64,000 bases of DNA from Rhabdonatronobacter sediminivivens (GTDB lineage: Bacteria > Pseudomonadota > Alphaproteobacteria > Rhodobacterales > Rhodobacteraceae): NCBI RefSeq assembly GCF_013415485.1, contig NZ_JACBXS010000012.1, positions 37,051 to 101,050 on the forward strand, in the 5' to 3' direction. The translations under genes and the position numbers were made by a program. How positions within the stretch are numbered: position 1 is the first letter of the stretch; each line of letters starts with the position of its first letter. Shown one piece after another: positions 25,807-34,252 of the stretch. The notes below the pieces were generated by a model. The model was given only the letters and a program-made list of their open reading frames with translations. It did no database searches and was not told the origin of the DNA.

Positions 25807-28583
25807 TGGCCCAGCCTTTCCAGCAATGCAGGCACATGCACCTGATCGGATTTGTAATTGCCGGTCAGCACATGGGTGATCAGGTTCACCCCGAAGCGCA
25901 GCGCGATCTCGCGCTGGCGTTCGCCGTCCATGCCGCGCCCGACACGCAGCAACGGCAGCCCCTGCGCATCCACCGCCCAGGCCGCCGCCCAGTCATGCGA
26001 GCCGATGATCACCGGCGTCACCCCGTCATTGAGGCTGCGAAAGGGCATGCCTTCGGCCAGTTCGGCATCGGGCGGGGAAGCCTCGACCCACAGGTCGCGC
26101 CCGGTGAACCGGCCCGGAAACTCCTGGATCAGGTAGAAGGTGCGGGTGAGGATGTGATCCTCGGGCACCGGTTCCAGCGGCGGGATGTCCAGCGAGCGCG
26201 CGATGGCCTGCAGGCGGCGCTCGGCGGGGGTGGTGCGGGTCAGCCCGGCCAGTTCGGCATCGCGGGTGTCGAACATGATCATGCCCCCCCCGCGCAAGTA
26301 GCGGTTCAGCCGTGACAGCGCGGCGTCGGACGGGATCGGCGTATCCTCGGTGATGGGCCAGTAGAGGAAGGGGAAGAACACCAGCTCATCACGCTCCAGG
26401 TCCACGCCGATGGGATCATCGGGTTCGATCGAGGTGCGCTGGAACAGCGCCTGCGAGAGGCCGCGCAATCCGGCCTCGGCAATCTCATCCACCCGTGGGT
26501 CCCCGGTCATCACATGGGCCAGAACCACGTTATTCGCCGCCATGATCGCCAGCCGGTCATCGGTGTCCACCGCATCTTCGGCCAGTGCGGCGCCGGGCGT
26601 AGTCAACATGGCCAGCGCTGTCAGCGCCGCTGCCGTGGCCCGGACGGGCAACAGCCGCCCCGCAATCCACAGCGCGGCCAGAATATCGGCCATCAGCGCC
26701 AGCAGCCCCGCGCCCAGGAATGCCCCCGCCAGCCGGGTTTCGCTGAGCGCGCCGCCGCGTTCCACCTGCACCCGCGCGGGCCAGTCGGCGGGCTGCAATT
26801 CGGCATCGGCATCGGCCATCACATTGACCGCCAGACTGCCCCCGGGCCCGGCATAGCCCCCCGGCGGCAGATCAGGACCGGTGGTGCTTTCGACCAAAAG
26901 CTCCCCCGCGACCCCGGCCATGCCCGAGGCGTCTTGCACCTCGCCGAACCCGTCCAGCACCCGCTCGGCCATCCAGGTGGTCCCGGTCAGATCATCGGCG
27001 CCGGGGCGCGCGGGGCGGGTCGAGACCGCCAGCCGCTCCAGCATCTCCACGAACAGGCCGGACAGGGGCAATGTGGACCAGTCCGCATTGGCCGTGGTGT
27101 GCACCAGCACCACCTGCCCGTCGCCCAGGAACTTGCGCGTCACCAGCGGCGTGCCATCGGCCAGCGAGGCGATGGTGCGATCAGCCAGCGCCGGGTCCGG
27201 CTGGGCCAGCACCTGGCTGGACACGGTCACATCGGACGGGATGCGCAGCCCCTCGAAGGGCGATCCTTCGGCGAAATCGCGCAGGGTCCGCGGCTCGCCC
27301 CAGCTCATGGCGCCGCCCACGGTGCGCCCGCCCAGCCGCAGGCGCACGGGCATCAGGGGATCCTCGTCATCGCGGCTGACCTCGCTTGCCGCCAGGCGCG
27401 GCCCGGCAAAGCGCAGCAGAAGCCCGCCATCGGCAACCCAATCCTGCACCATGGCGGATTCAACCTCGCCCAGCGCGGCGACATCGGCCAGGATCAGCAC
27501 ATCGGGGCCGGTCAGCAGCAGATCGTCGATGCTGGGGCTTTCGGTCAACTCGCTCACCGGGCCAAGCGCCTGGCGCAGGTAGAAGAAGGGCGAGACCAGC
27601 TCCAGCCCCTCATCGGCATCGCGCCCGGCCAGCAGCGCCACCTTGCGCCGTTGCAGCGCGTCATCGGTCACCGCCACGGCGCCCGCGCTGCGTTGGCCGG
27701 TGATCTGGAAGCGGGTGATGCGGTTGCGCAATTCGGGCTGCAGGACCAGTTCCAATTCGGCGCGGGATTCCCCGCTGGCGAATTCGGCCACGCCCTCGGC
27801 CAGGGTGCGTTCGGTGCCCGCCGGGTCACGGCCGATGGCGGCGATGCGAATCTCGGACGCATCACTCGCGGGGCTGCGCAGGGCCTGAAGCTGCAAGGCG
27901 CCTTCGACCAGTTGCGCCGGCGCCAGCGCCAGCACCGCGGTTTCGGTTTCGAACACTGTCACCGGGCCGCGCGCCTCCAGCGCCTCCAGCAGCGGCGTGC
28001 GTCCGTCGCGCGCCAGACCGTCCGAGAACCAGTAGCTTTCCAGCGTGCTGGGCAGAGTTTCGGCCCAGGCTGCAACCGCATCGGCCTGCGGCAGCCAGGG
28101 CGCGGGCGTGATCCCGCCCAGCCGCCCCAGCCAGTGATCGGCCGAGCGCAGCGGCAAGTCGCCCTCGGGCAGGTCGGTCAGGGCGATGACGGCGGCGGGG
28201 CGCCCGGCGCGGCTGGCTTCGGTCAGCAATTCCTCCATCCGTTCGATGCGGCGCGGCCAGTCGCGGGCGCTGGCCCAACTGGCATCGGCCACGATCAGCA
28301 GCGGCCCATCGCCCGTCCGTTCCGGCTGCGGGTTCAGCACCGGCCCGGAAAAGCCGATGATCAGCGCCGCCACCGCCAGGGCGCGCAGCAGCAGCAGCCA
28401 CCACGGGGTCTTGTCGCTTTCCTGCGTTTCGTCCTTCAGACCCAGCAGCAGCGCCACGCCCGGAAAGCGGCGGATGACCGGGGCGGGGGGCACTGCGCGC
28501 AACAGCCACCACAGCGCAGGCAGCGCCACCAGCGCCAGCAGCAACGCAGGTGTGGCGAATCCGATGGGGCCCAGGGTGAACAT
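25803..28583 (-). CDS. BatA-like / DUF4159 membrane protein
   Basis: A 926-residue membrane protein. The N-terminus is a BatA-type region with two membrane helices (LGPIGFATPALLLALVALP, then the LLLLRALAVAALIIGFSGP segment). A long periplasmic region of beta/alpha type follows, then one or two membrane helices near 640-690 and the C-terminal DUF4159 domain (FFPFLYWPITED, LRGGGMIMFDTRDAE). It is the third gene of the MoxR-DUF58-DUF4159 operon and likely works at the inner membrane with the MoxR ATPase. The exact function is not known. Confidence 0.85.
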   Translation of the reverse strand: MFTLGPIGFATPALLLALVALPALWWLLRAVPPAPVIRRFPGVALLLGLKDETQESDKTPWWLLLLRALAVAALIIGFSGPVLNPQPERTGDGPLLIVADASWASARDWPRRIERMEELLTEASRAGRPAAVIALTDLPEGDLPLRSADHWLGRLGGITPAPWLPQADAVAAWAETLPSTLESYWFSDGLARDGRTPLLEALEARGPVTVFETETAVLALAPAQLVEGALQLQALRSPASDASEIRIAAIGRDPAGTERTLAEGVAEFASGESRAELELVLQPELRNRITRFQITGQRSAGAVAVTDDALQRRKVALLAGRDADEGLELVSPFFYLRQALGPVSELTESPSIDDLLLTGPDVLILADVAALGEVESAMVQDWVADGGLLLRFAGPRLAASEVSRDDEDPLMPVRLRLGGRTVGGAMSWGEPRTLRDFAEGSPFEGLRIPSDVTVSSQVLAQPDPALADRTIASLADGTPLVTRKFLGDGQVVLVHTTANADWSTLPLSGLFVEMLERLAVSTRPARPGADDLTGTTWMAERVLDGFGEVQDASGMAGVAGELLVESTTGPDLPPGGYAGPGGSLAVNVMADADAELQPADWPARVQVERGGALSETRLAGAFLGAGLLALMADILAALWIAGRLLPVRATAAALTALAMLTTPGAALAEDAVDTDDRLAIMAANNVVLAHVMTGDPRVDEIAEAGLRGLSQALFQRTSIEPDDPIGVDLERDELVFFPFLYWPITEDTPIPSDAALSRLNRYLRGGGMIMFDTRDAELAGLTRTTPAERRLQAIARSLDIPPLEPVPEDHILTRTFYLIQEFPGRFTGRDLWVEASPPDAELAEGMPFRSLNDGVTPVIIGSHDWAAAWAVDAQGLPLLRVGRGMDGERQREIALRFGVNLITHVLTGNYKSDQVHVPALLERLGQ

Positions 28584-28584
28584 C

Positions 28585-29475
28585 CTACCGCCCCCCTGCC
28601 GGCGCCAGCGCGTGCCACAGCCACATCAGCGCGGCGGCGGGGGGCGTGTCGGTGTGGTGGCAGGTGAATTGCCAGCCGGTCAGCCGCGCCAGCGCCGCCA
28701 GCCGGTCCTTGCGCTGCGCCAGCCGGTCCTGATAGCGCGCGCGGAGGTCCGAGGCGCGCATGGTTTCATGGCGCATGGCCCCGCCCATGCTTTCAAAGAT
28801 CGACCGGCCCTGAAAGGGGAAGCCTTCCTCTACCGGGTCCAGCACCTGCACCAGCGCGCCGCGCACGCCACGATCGGCGGCGGCGGTCAGGGCGGCTTCG
28901 ACCGGGGCGGGATCGCCCAGGAAATCCGACAGGAACACCGCGCGCGAATGGGCCGGCAGCAGCGCCAGGCCCGGGGCGCCATAGTCGCGCCCGTCAGTGT
29001 CCACCGCCAGCGCCTGGGTCAGCGGCATCAGCTGCGCCTTGCCCGAGCGCGCCGGCAGCGGTGCGCCATCGCGCATCAGCCCCACACGCTCACCGGCCCG
29101 AAGCGCCAGCACCGCCAGCGCCAGCGCCAGCAGCCGCGCGCGGCTTCCCTTGTCGGCGCGCCTCTTGTCGCCGGAAAACGCCATGGCGCGCGACAGATCC
29201 ACCCAAAGCGTGATCGCCTGCGCCGCCTGCCATTCGGTTTCGCGCACGAAATGCATGTCCGACCGGGCCGAACGCCGCCAGTCGATGCGCGAGGCAGGGT
29301 CCGACCCCGTGGCCGCGCGATACTGCCAGAACTCATCCCCCTGCCCCGCGCGGCGGCGCCCATGCGCCCCCGGCAGGACCGAGGCCGCCAGATGTTCCGC
29401 CTCCACCAGCAGCGGCGGCAGGCCGCCGGCCAGGCTTTCGGCATCCAGACGCAGCGCGGCGGGAGAGTGGCTCAC
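28585..29475 (-). CDS. DUF58 domain protein
   Basis: A 296-residue DUF58 protein, a family with a degenerate von Willebrand A domain that partners MoxR ATPases. The family core is clear: GDEFWQYRAATGSDPASRIDWRRSARS, then WVDLSRAMAFSG with a MIDAS-like DxSxxM. Its start overlaps the moxR stop by four bases and its stop is one base from the next start, so the four genes are made together. Confidence 0.9.
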   Translation of the reverse strand: MSHSPAALRLDAESLAGGLPPLLVEAEHLAASVLPGAHGRRRAGQGDEFWQYRAATGSDPASRIDWRRSARSDMHFVRETEWQAAQAITLWVDLSRAMAFSGDKRRADKGSRARLLALALAVLALRAGERVGLMRDGAPLPARSGKAQLMPLTQALAVDTDGRDYGAPGLALLPAHSRAVFLSDFLGDPAPVEAALTAAADRGVRGALVQVLDPVEEGFPFQGRSIFESMGGAMRHETMRASDLRARYQDRLAQRKDRLAALARLTGWQFTCHHTDTPPAAALMWLWHALAPAGGR

Positions 29476-30479
29476 GCGGCGGCCTCCATCTGCGTGACCG
29501 AGGCCGCGACCCGGTCAATGATCGCGCCCAGCGATTCGCCCCGGGCGCGGGCGGCGAAGCCCAGCGCCATGCGATGCGTCAGCACCGGGCGGGCCAGCGC
29601 CATCACATCCTCGGCCGAGGGCACCAGCCGCCCGTCCATCAGCGCCCGCGCCCGCACGGTCAGCATCAGCGCCTGCGCGGCACGCGGCCCCGGCCCCCAG
29701 CTGACGGCATCGCGCACAGCGTCATGGGCATCTGCCTCGCCGGGGCGGCAGGCGCGCACCAGGTCCAGGATCATCTCGACCACGGCCTCGCCCACCGGCA
29801 TGCGGCGCAGCACGGATTGCGCGTCGATCAGTTCTTCGGCGGTGAACACGGCATGCGCGGCATCTTCCGACGCCCCGGTGGTGGCGATCAGGATGTCACG
29901 CTCGGTGGCGCGGTCGGGGTATTCCACGTCGATCTGCACCAGAAAGCGGTCAAGCTGCGCCTCGGGCAGGGGGTAGGTGCCTTCCTGTTCGATCGGGTTC
30001 TGGGTGGCCAGCACGTGGAACGGCGCCTCCAGCTTGTGATGCACCCCTGCGACCGTGACCTCCCGCTCCTGCATGGCCTGCAGAAGCGCGGCCTGCGTGC
30101 GGGGGCTGGCGCGGTTGATCTCGTCGGCCATCAGAAGCTGGCAGAAGAGCGGCCCCTGAATGAAACGGAACGCACGGCTGCCATCGGCGGCGGTGTCCAG
30201 CACTTCGGAGCCGATGATATCGGCGGGCATCAGATCCGGGGTGAACTGGATGCGGTTGCCGCGCAGCCCCATCACCGTGGACAGCGTGTCCACCAGCCGC
30301 GTCTTGCCCAGCCCCGGCAGGCCGATCAGCAGCGCGTGCCCGCCGCACAGCATCGCCGCCAGCGACAGGTCCACCACCTTGCGCTGACCGATGAAACGGC
30401 GGTTGATGCTGCTGCGGGCCTCGGCCAGCTTTTCGCCCAGAGCCTCGATCTGGCCAATCAGTTCCGCGTTTTCGTCCAT
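29472..30479 (-). CDS. MoxR-family AAA+ ATPase
   Basis: A 335-residue AAA+ ATPase of the MoxR family. Walker A GLPGLGKT (53-60), Walker B LLMADE (115-120) and sensor 1 ATQNP are intact, with the family insert GTYPLPEAQLDRF. MoxR proteins act as chaperone-like remodellers together with von Willebrand/DUF58 partners. I start at MDENAEL (30479) because AAGGAG lies ten bases upstream; the longer frame lacks one. First gene of a four-gene minus-strand operon; divergent from the DUF1285 gene. Confidence 0.93.
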   Translation of the reverse strand: MDENAELIGQIEALGEKLAEARSSINRRFIGQRKVVDLSLAAMLCGGHALLIGLPGLGKTRLVDTLSTVMGLRGNRIQFTPDLMPADIIGSEVLDTAADGSRAFRFIQGPLFCQLLMADEINRASPRTQAALLQAMQEREVTVAGVHHKLEAPFHVLATQNPIEQEGTYPLPEAQLDRFLVQIDVEYPDRATERDILIATTGASEDAAHAVFTAEELIDAQSVLRRMPVGEAVVEMILDLVRACRPGEADAHDAVRDAVSWGPGPRAAQALMLTVRARALMDGRLVPSAEDVMALARPVLTHRMALGFAARARGESLGAIIDRVAASVTQMEAAA

Positions 30480-30592
30480 GCCTGCGCGCTCCTTGGTGGT
30501 CCCTTGGTGGTCCTGACCGGTTGCGCTCGACGCTGGCGCACCTATGTCTTTCCATGATGGACATATCCTAAAACGGCGTGCTGGCAAAAACC

Positions 30593-31183
30593 ATGAGCGG
30601 ACAACAGATCGTTACCCCATCGGCGGAAAACATCGCGGCTTCGGCTCAGGCGGCGGCGAAAAGGGGCGGCTTGCCCCCGGTGCATCTGTGGGACCCGCCG
30701 TTCTGCGGCGATCTGGACATGCGAATCGCGCGGGACGGGACGTGGTTCTACCTTGGCACGCCCATCGGGCGGCCTGCCCTGGTGCGGCTGTTTTCCACCA
30801 TCCTGCGGCGCGATGGCGATGATTATTTCCTGGTCACGCCGGTGGAAAAGGTCGGCATCACCGTCGATGACGCCCCCTTCGTGGCCGTGGATGTCGAAGC
30901 AAGCGGCCACGGCCCCGACCAGCGGCTGAACTTCACCACCAATGTAGGCGACAGCGTCATTGCCGGCCCCCGGAGCCCCATCCGGGTGGAGCGCGACCCC
31001 GAAACCGGCGAGCCCGCGCCCTATGTGCTGGTCCGCGCCAACCTTGAGGCGCTGATCGACCGCAAGAGCTTTTACCGGCTGGTCGATATCGGCGCCCATG
31101 CCGAGCATGAGGGCGAAAGCTGGTTCGGCCTGTGGTCGGACGGCATGTTCTTCCCGGTGATCTCGTCGCGGGAGCTGCCGTAA
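30593..31183 (+). CDS. DUF1285 family protein
   Basis: A 196-residue DUF1285 protein, recognisable by PPFCGDLDMRIARDGTWFYLGTPIGRPALVRLFSTIL and by YRLVDIGAH-WFGLWSDG. It has no signal peptide. The start is uncertain: a GTG at 30578 opens the same frame and neither start has a clear ribosome-binding site. In alphaproteobacteria this family usually neighbours MoxR-DUF58-DUF4159 genes; here it is divergent from moxR with 113 bp between them. Function unknown. Confidence 0.85.
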   Translation: MSGQQIVTPSAENIAASAQAAAKRGGLPPVHLWDPPFCGDLDMRIARDGTWFYLGTPIGRPALVRLFSTILRRDGDDYFLVTPVEKVGITVDDAPFVAVDVEASGHGPDQRLNFTTNVGDSVIAGPRSPIRVERDPETGEPAPYVLVRANLEALIDRKSFYRLVDIGAHAEHEGESWFGLWSDGMFFPVISSRELP

Positions 31184-31488
31184 GCTTTGCACCCTGCCCC
31201 GCAAGACGCGCCCACGGCTTGGAGCCGCTCACGGAACTGTCCCGGCGCGCAGGCAGCGATCCCCAGGCTCCAGGCGCATTGATGTTGAATGCCAGATCAG
31301 GACGGTGCTGCGCGCGCTGCCATGGTCTTCTCCGCGCGCACGGCATCATGCTGCTGTTGCCCAGAGAGCCCACTTGTTCCGGCTGCCCAGAGTCCCGGCG
31401 CCACCGCTCCAGGCACCCCATCTGGCCGGGCTGCAGTCAGCCCTGAGAGCGCCGCGCCCGGGGGCCAAATGTCCGGGCGCGCACCGGT
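31184..31488. other. Gene-free gap downstream of two convergent genes
   Basis: I see no gene or recognisable gene remnant here. The only feature is the hairpin next to the GST stop, listed separately. Confidence 0.4.
31453..31481 (-). terminator. Hairpin after the GST gene
   Basis: A perfect nine-bp CGCGCCCGG/CCGGGCGCG stem with an 11-base loop, seven bases past the GST stop. There is no T-run, so it may be a Rho-dependent or only partial terminator. Confidence 0.45.
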
Positions 31489-32193
31489 CTAGCGCTTGCC
31501 GAACAGCACCTCCTGCGCCTTGCGGTCATCCTGTACGGCGCTGCGCCGGTCCTTGGCGACAGCCTTGCCGCGCTGGACGGCCTCGCGCGCGCCGAGTTCG
31601 TCCAGCCAGCGTTTCATATGGGGCTTGTCATCCAGTGTCTGTGACTGCCCCTCCCACAGGATTGCCCAGGGCCAGATCGCCATATCGGCGATGGAGTAGA
31701 ACTCGCCCGCCACATAGCGGTTGTTCGCAAGCTGCCGGTCCAGCACGCCGTAAAGGCGCGCAACCTCGCGCTGGTAGCGGTCCTTGGCATAGGGGAGGTC
31801 CTGCGGCGGGTCCATCGCCGGGGCGTATTTCAGGAAATGATGCGCCTGCCCGGCCATGGGTCCAAGCCCGCCCATCTGCCACATCAGCCACTGATCCACG
31901 GCGATGCGGTCCCGCTCGCTCGGCCCGCCGAACTGGCCGGTCTTGCGCGCCAGATATTGCAGGATCGCGCCCGATTCGAAGATGGAGATCGGCGCGCCAT
32001 CGGGGCCATCGGGGTCGATGACGGCGGGCATGCGGTTATTGGGCGCGATCTTCAGGAAGTCCGGGGCGAACTGGTCACCTGCGCCGATATTGATGAGGTT
32101 GACGTTGTAAGGCAGGCCCATTTCCTCGAGTGCGATGGTGATCTTCCAGCCATTGGGCGTGGGCCAGTAATACAACTCTATCGGGTCGCTCAT
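31489..32193 (-). CDS. yfcG: Glutathione S-transferase family protein, YfcG-like disulfide reductase
   Basis: A 234-residue GST-fold protein. The N-terminal thioredoxin-like domain carries YYWPTPNGWK, where Thr-x-Asn is the glutathione-binding motif of the YfcG/Nu-class enzymes, and the ESGAILQYLARKTG substrate-proximal motif. Such enzymes reduce disulfides with glutathione. GGAG lies eight bases before the ATG at 32193. The frame stays open upstream into an IS481-like transposase remnant ending 32 bp before the start, so its promoter region has been rebuilt by that insertion. Confidence 0.9.
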   Translation of the reverse strand: MSDPIELYYWPTPNGWKITIALEEMGLPYNVNLINIGAGDQFAPDFLKIAPNNRMPAVIDPDGPDGAPISIFESGAILQYLARKTGQFGGPSERDRIAVDQWLMWQMGGLGPMAGQAHHFLKYAPAMDPPQDLPYAKDRYQREVARLYGVLDRQLANNRYVAGEFYSIADMAIWPWAILWEGQSQTLDDKPHMKRWLDELGAREAVQRGKAVAKDRRSAVQDDRKAQEVLFGKR

Positions 32194-32225
32194 GCGATAC
32201 TCTCCTTCTGTTGCGTGCAGACCCA

Positions 32226-32551
32226 GGTGTTCAGTCCCGGCATCCGGTGGCTCGGAGTAGTGATGAATCTGTCTGGCGCTGAAGTCCAGATCTTGCAGAT
32301 GCATTCCTGGGGCGTGAGGCTGCCCAGCGGCTTGAGCCTGCCTGCGAAGTCATGGGCGGCGCGGAAGTCGGCAAGCTGCGCCCGCAAGCCGTCGTGGCTG
32401 TTGTTGTGGGTGCGCTTGACGGTCGCGTCCTTGATCGTGCGGTTCATCCGGTCGCGCTGACCGTCCCCTCGCGCAAACGATCCCCCCGGTTCGTTGTCTG
32501 GTCCTTGGACCTGCAGCGGTGGTTCGGCTTGGTCCGGCGGTGCTCGATCCC
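32226..32551 (-). pseudogene. IS481-family transposase remnant
   Basis: Pieces of an IS481-type DDE transposase in two frames: GIEHRRTKPNH (32519-32551), then after a frameshift and an extra stretch of about 60 bases MNRTIKDATVKR, LTPQECICKIWTS and MPGLNT (32226-32447). These are the conserved C-terminal third of the family (usually GIEHRLTKPNHPWTNGQ...). The N-terminal two thirds are missing and I cannot see terminal inverted repeats. It lies between the GST gene and tRNA-Arg. Confidence 0.75.
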
Positions 32552-32691
32552 GCCAGCCACGGGTCCTGAACCGGTGGCGCCACGCTGGCAGCTCAGTGAG
32601 AAATCTGTGCCGGATAGTGGTTGTTTGTGTGCCCATGGCGTTGGTCCACTAACATTCCGACAATGGCAACGAAGTGGCAACCTGGGGAGAA

Positions 32692-32768
32692 TGGCGCGCC
32701 CGAAAGGATTCGAACCTCTGACCCCCAGATTCGTAGTCTGGTGCTCTATCCAGCTGAGCTACGGGCGC
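32692..32768 (-). tRNA. tRNA-Arg (anticodon ACG)
   Basis: A complete 77-base cloverleaf with encoded CCA. The acceptor stem is GCGCCCG/CGGGCGC, the D-arm AGCTCAGCTGGATAGAGC, the anticodon stem CCAGA/TCTGG around CTACGAA (anticodon ACG, read as ICG) and the T-arm contains GGTTCGAATCC. It decodes CGU/CGC/CGA. A histidine kinase gene on the same strand ends 75 bp upstream and an IS481 remnant lies just 3' of it. Confidence 0.97.
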
Positions 32769-32842
32769 GCAACACCGGCCTGATACCCGCCCTTTGCCCC
32801 CTTTGCAAGGGGGGCGTCGCAGGAAAAACGCTGGCTGGCCGT

Positions 32843-34228
32843 TCAGATCCCGGTGGGCAGGATGATGCGGAATTCGGTGCCCTGATCGTCGCTGCGGTGC
32901 AGCTCCAGCCGCCCGCCATGGCCGCGCACCAGTTCGGCGGCGATCACCAGACCCAGGCCCACGCCGCCCTTGCGCACCCCGCCCTGAAAGGCGGTGAACA
33001 GGTTGTCGCGCGCCTTGGCCGGCAACCCGGGCCCGGTATCGCCGATCCCGATAACGACATTTCCGTCCCCCGCCTTGGCCGAAACCTCGATGCTGCCTGG
33101 CTGGCCTGTTGCCTCGATCGCCTGGCGGGCGTTGCGGATCAGGTTGGTCAGCACCCGGAACAGCTGTTCGCTGTCAGCACTCAGGTTCAGCCCGGGCGGC
33201 ACATCGACCAGAAACTCGATCTCGGGCGTCCCCGAAGCTGCCAGTTCCTCATTTGCCACCACATCCTTGACCAGCGGCGCCAGCGCGATCCGGTTCAGCG
33301 AGGGGGGCGGTTCCTCGGCCTTGCCGAAGGCGAGGGTGTTTTCGCACAGGTTGATCGCGCGCGAGAGCGAGTTGAGCAGCTTCGGCGCCGCACGGCGCAC
33401 GGCCGGGTCCTGGCTGGTCTCCATCCGGTCGGCGAACAGGCTGGCGGAAGACAGGATATTGCGCAGGTCATGGCTGATGCGCGCCACGGCGCCGCCCAGC
33501 TGGGCCAGGCGTTCCTTCTGGCGCAGGTTCGCGGTCAGCTGCGTCTGCAGGTCATGCAGCGCGTCCTCGGCCTCGCGCAGTTCACGCACGCGGGCGGTGG
33601 GTGTGATGATGCGGCGCCCGTCCTCGGGGGCTTCGGCATAGCGGGACATCGCGCGCACAAGTTGCCGGATCGGCGCCACCATCAGCAGTTGCACCGCCGC
33701 AAACAGCAACACCGCCGTTGATACCGAAATGACCAGCGACAGCCACAGGATGCGTTCGCCATACTCCAGCATCTCGGCGCGCAGGGGGCCGGTTTCCAGC
33801 GTTACCTCGATCAACAAACCCGCTTCGCGCACCGGATCGCCAATGACCCGGATCACCCGGTTTTCCGGGTCGAACAGCACCGCCATGGCATCGCGCATCA
33901 GCGCCAGTGCGCCGGGGTCACGCAGATCGAATGTGGCGCTGACCGGCTGCGGCAGGGGCGAGGACAGCACCAGTTCGCGCACCGCATCACGGCGCAGCAC
34001 CACGTTGAAGACACCGGCGTTTTCCAGCAGTTCCTGGGCCAGGTTCTCTTCGATGAACCCGGGGCTGGCCAGCAACGACAACGAGGCGATCTGCGCGCGC
34101 TCCAGCCGGGCCAGCAGGTAATCCTCGCGGTAGCGGGCGACCGACGGAACAAAGATAAGAATCTCGGCCAGCATGACGAAGATGATCGTCAGCATCAGAA
34201 ACCGGCCCGAGAGCGTTCTGAAAAACAT
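32843..34228 (-). CDS. Sensor histidine kinase (orphan)
   Basis: A 461-residue membrane kinase. Membrane helix 1 is at about 10-30, then a periplasmic sensor region to about 158, membrane helix 2 (160-183), a HAMP-like linker, a short coiled coil and the HisKA H-box ARISHDLRN with phospho-acceptor His253. The ATPase domain has the N box (NLIRNARQAIE), G1 (DTGPGLP) and G2 (GGVGLGL). No response-regulator gene is adjacent, so the partner is unknown. Confidence 0.9.
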   Translation of the reverse strand: MFFRTLSGRFLMLTIIFVMLAEILIFVPSVARYREDYLLARLERAQIASLSLLASPGFIEENLAQELLENAGVFNVVLRRDAVRELVLSSPLPQPVSATFDLRDPGALALMRDAMAVLFDPENRVIRVIGDPVREAGLLIEVTLETGPLRAEMLEYGERILWLSLVISVSTAVLLFAAVQLLMVAPIRQLVRAMSRYAEAPEDGRRIITPTARVRELREAEDALHDLQTQLTANLRQKERLAQLGGAVARISHDLRNILSSASLFADRMETSQDPAVRRAAPKLLNSLSRAINLCENTLAFGKAEEPPPSLNRIALAPLVKDVVANEELAASGTPEIEFLVDVPPGLNLSADSEQLFRVLTNLIRNARQAIEATGQPGSIEVSAKAGDGNVVIGIGDTGPGLPAKARDNLFTAFQGGVRKGGVGLGLVIAAELVRGHGGRLELHRSDDQGTEFRIILPTGI

Positions 34229-34252
34229 GCCTGCCCCTTCGCGCGAAAGCGG

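Noticed and set aside
26514..28667. A 717-codon plus-strand frame
   Set aside because: It mirrors the DUF4159 gene, whose operon overlaps are coherent. The translated composition is that of an antisense shadow.
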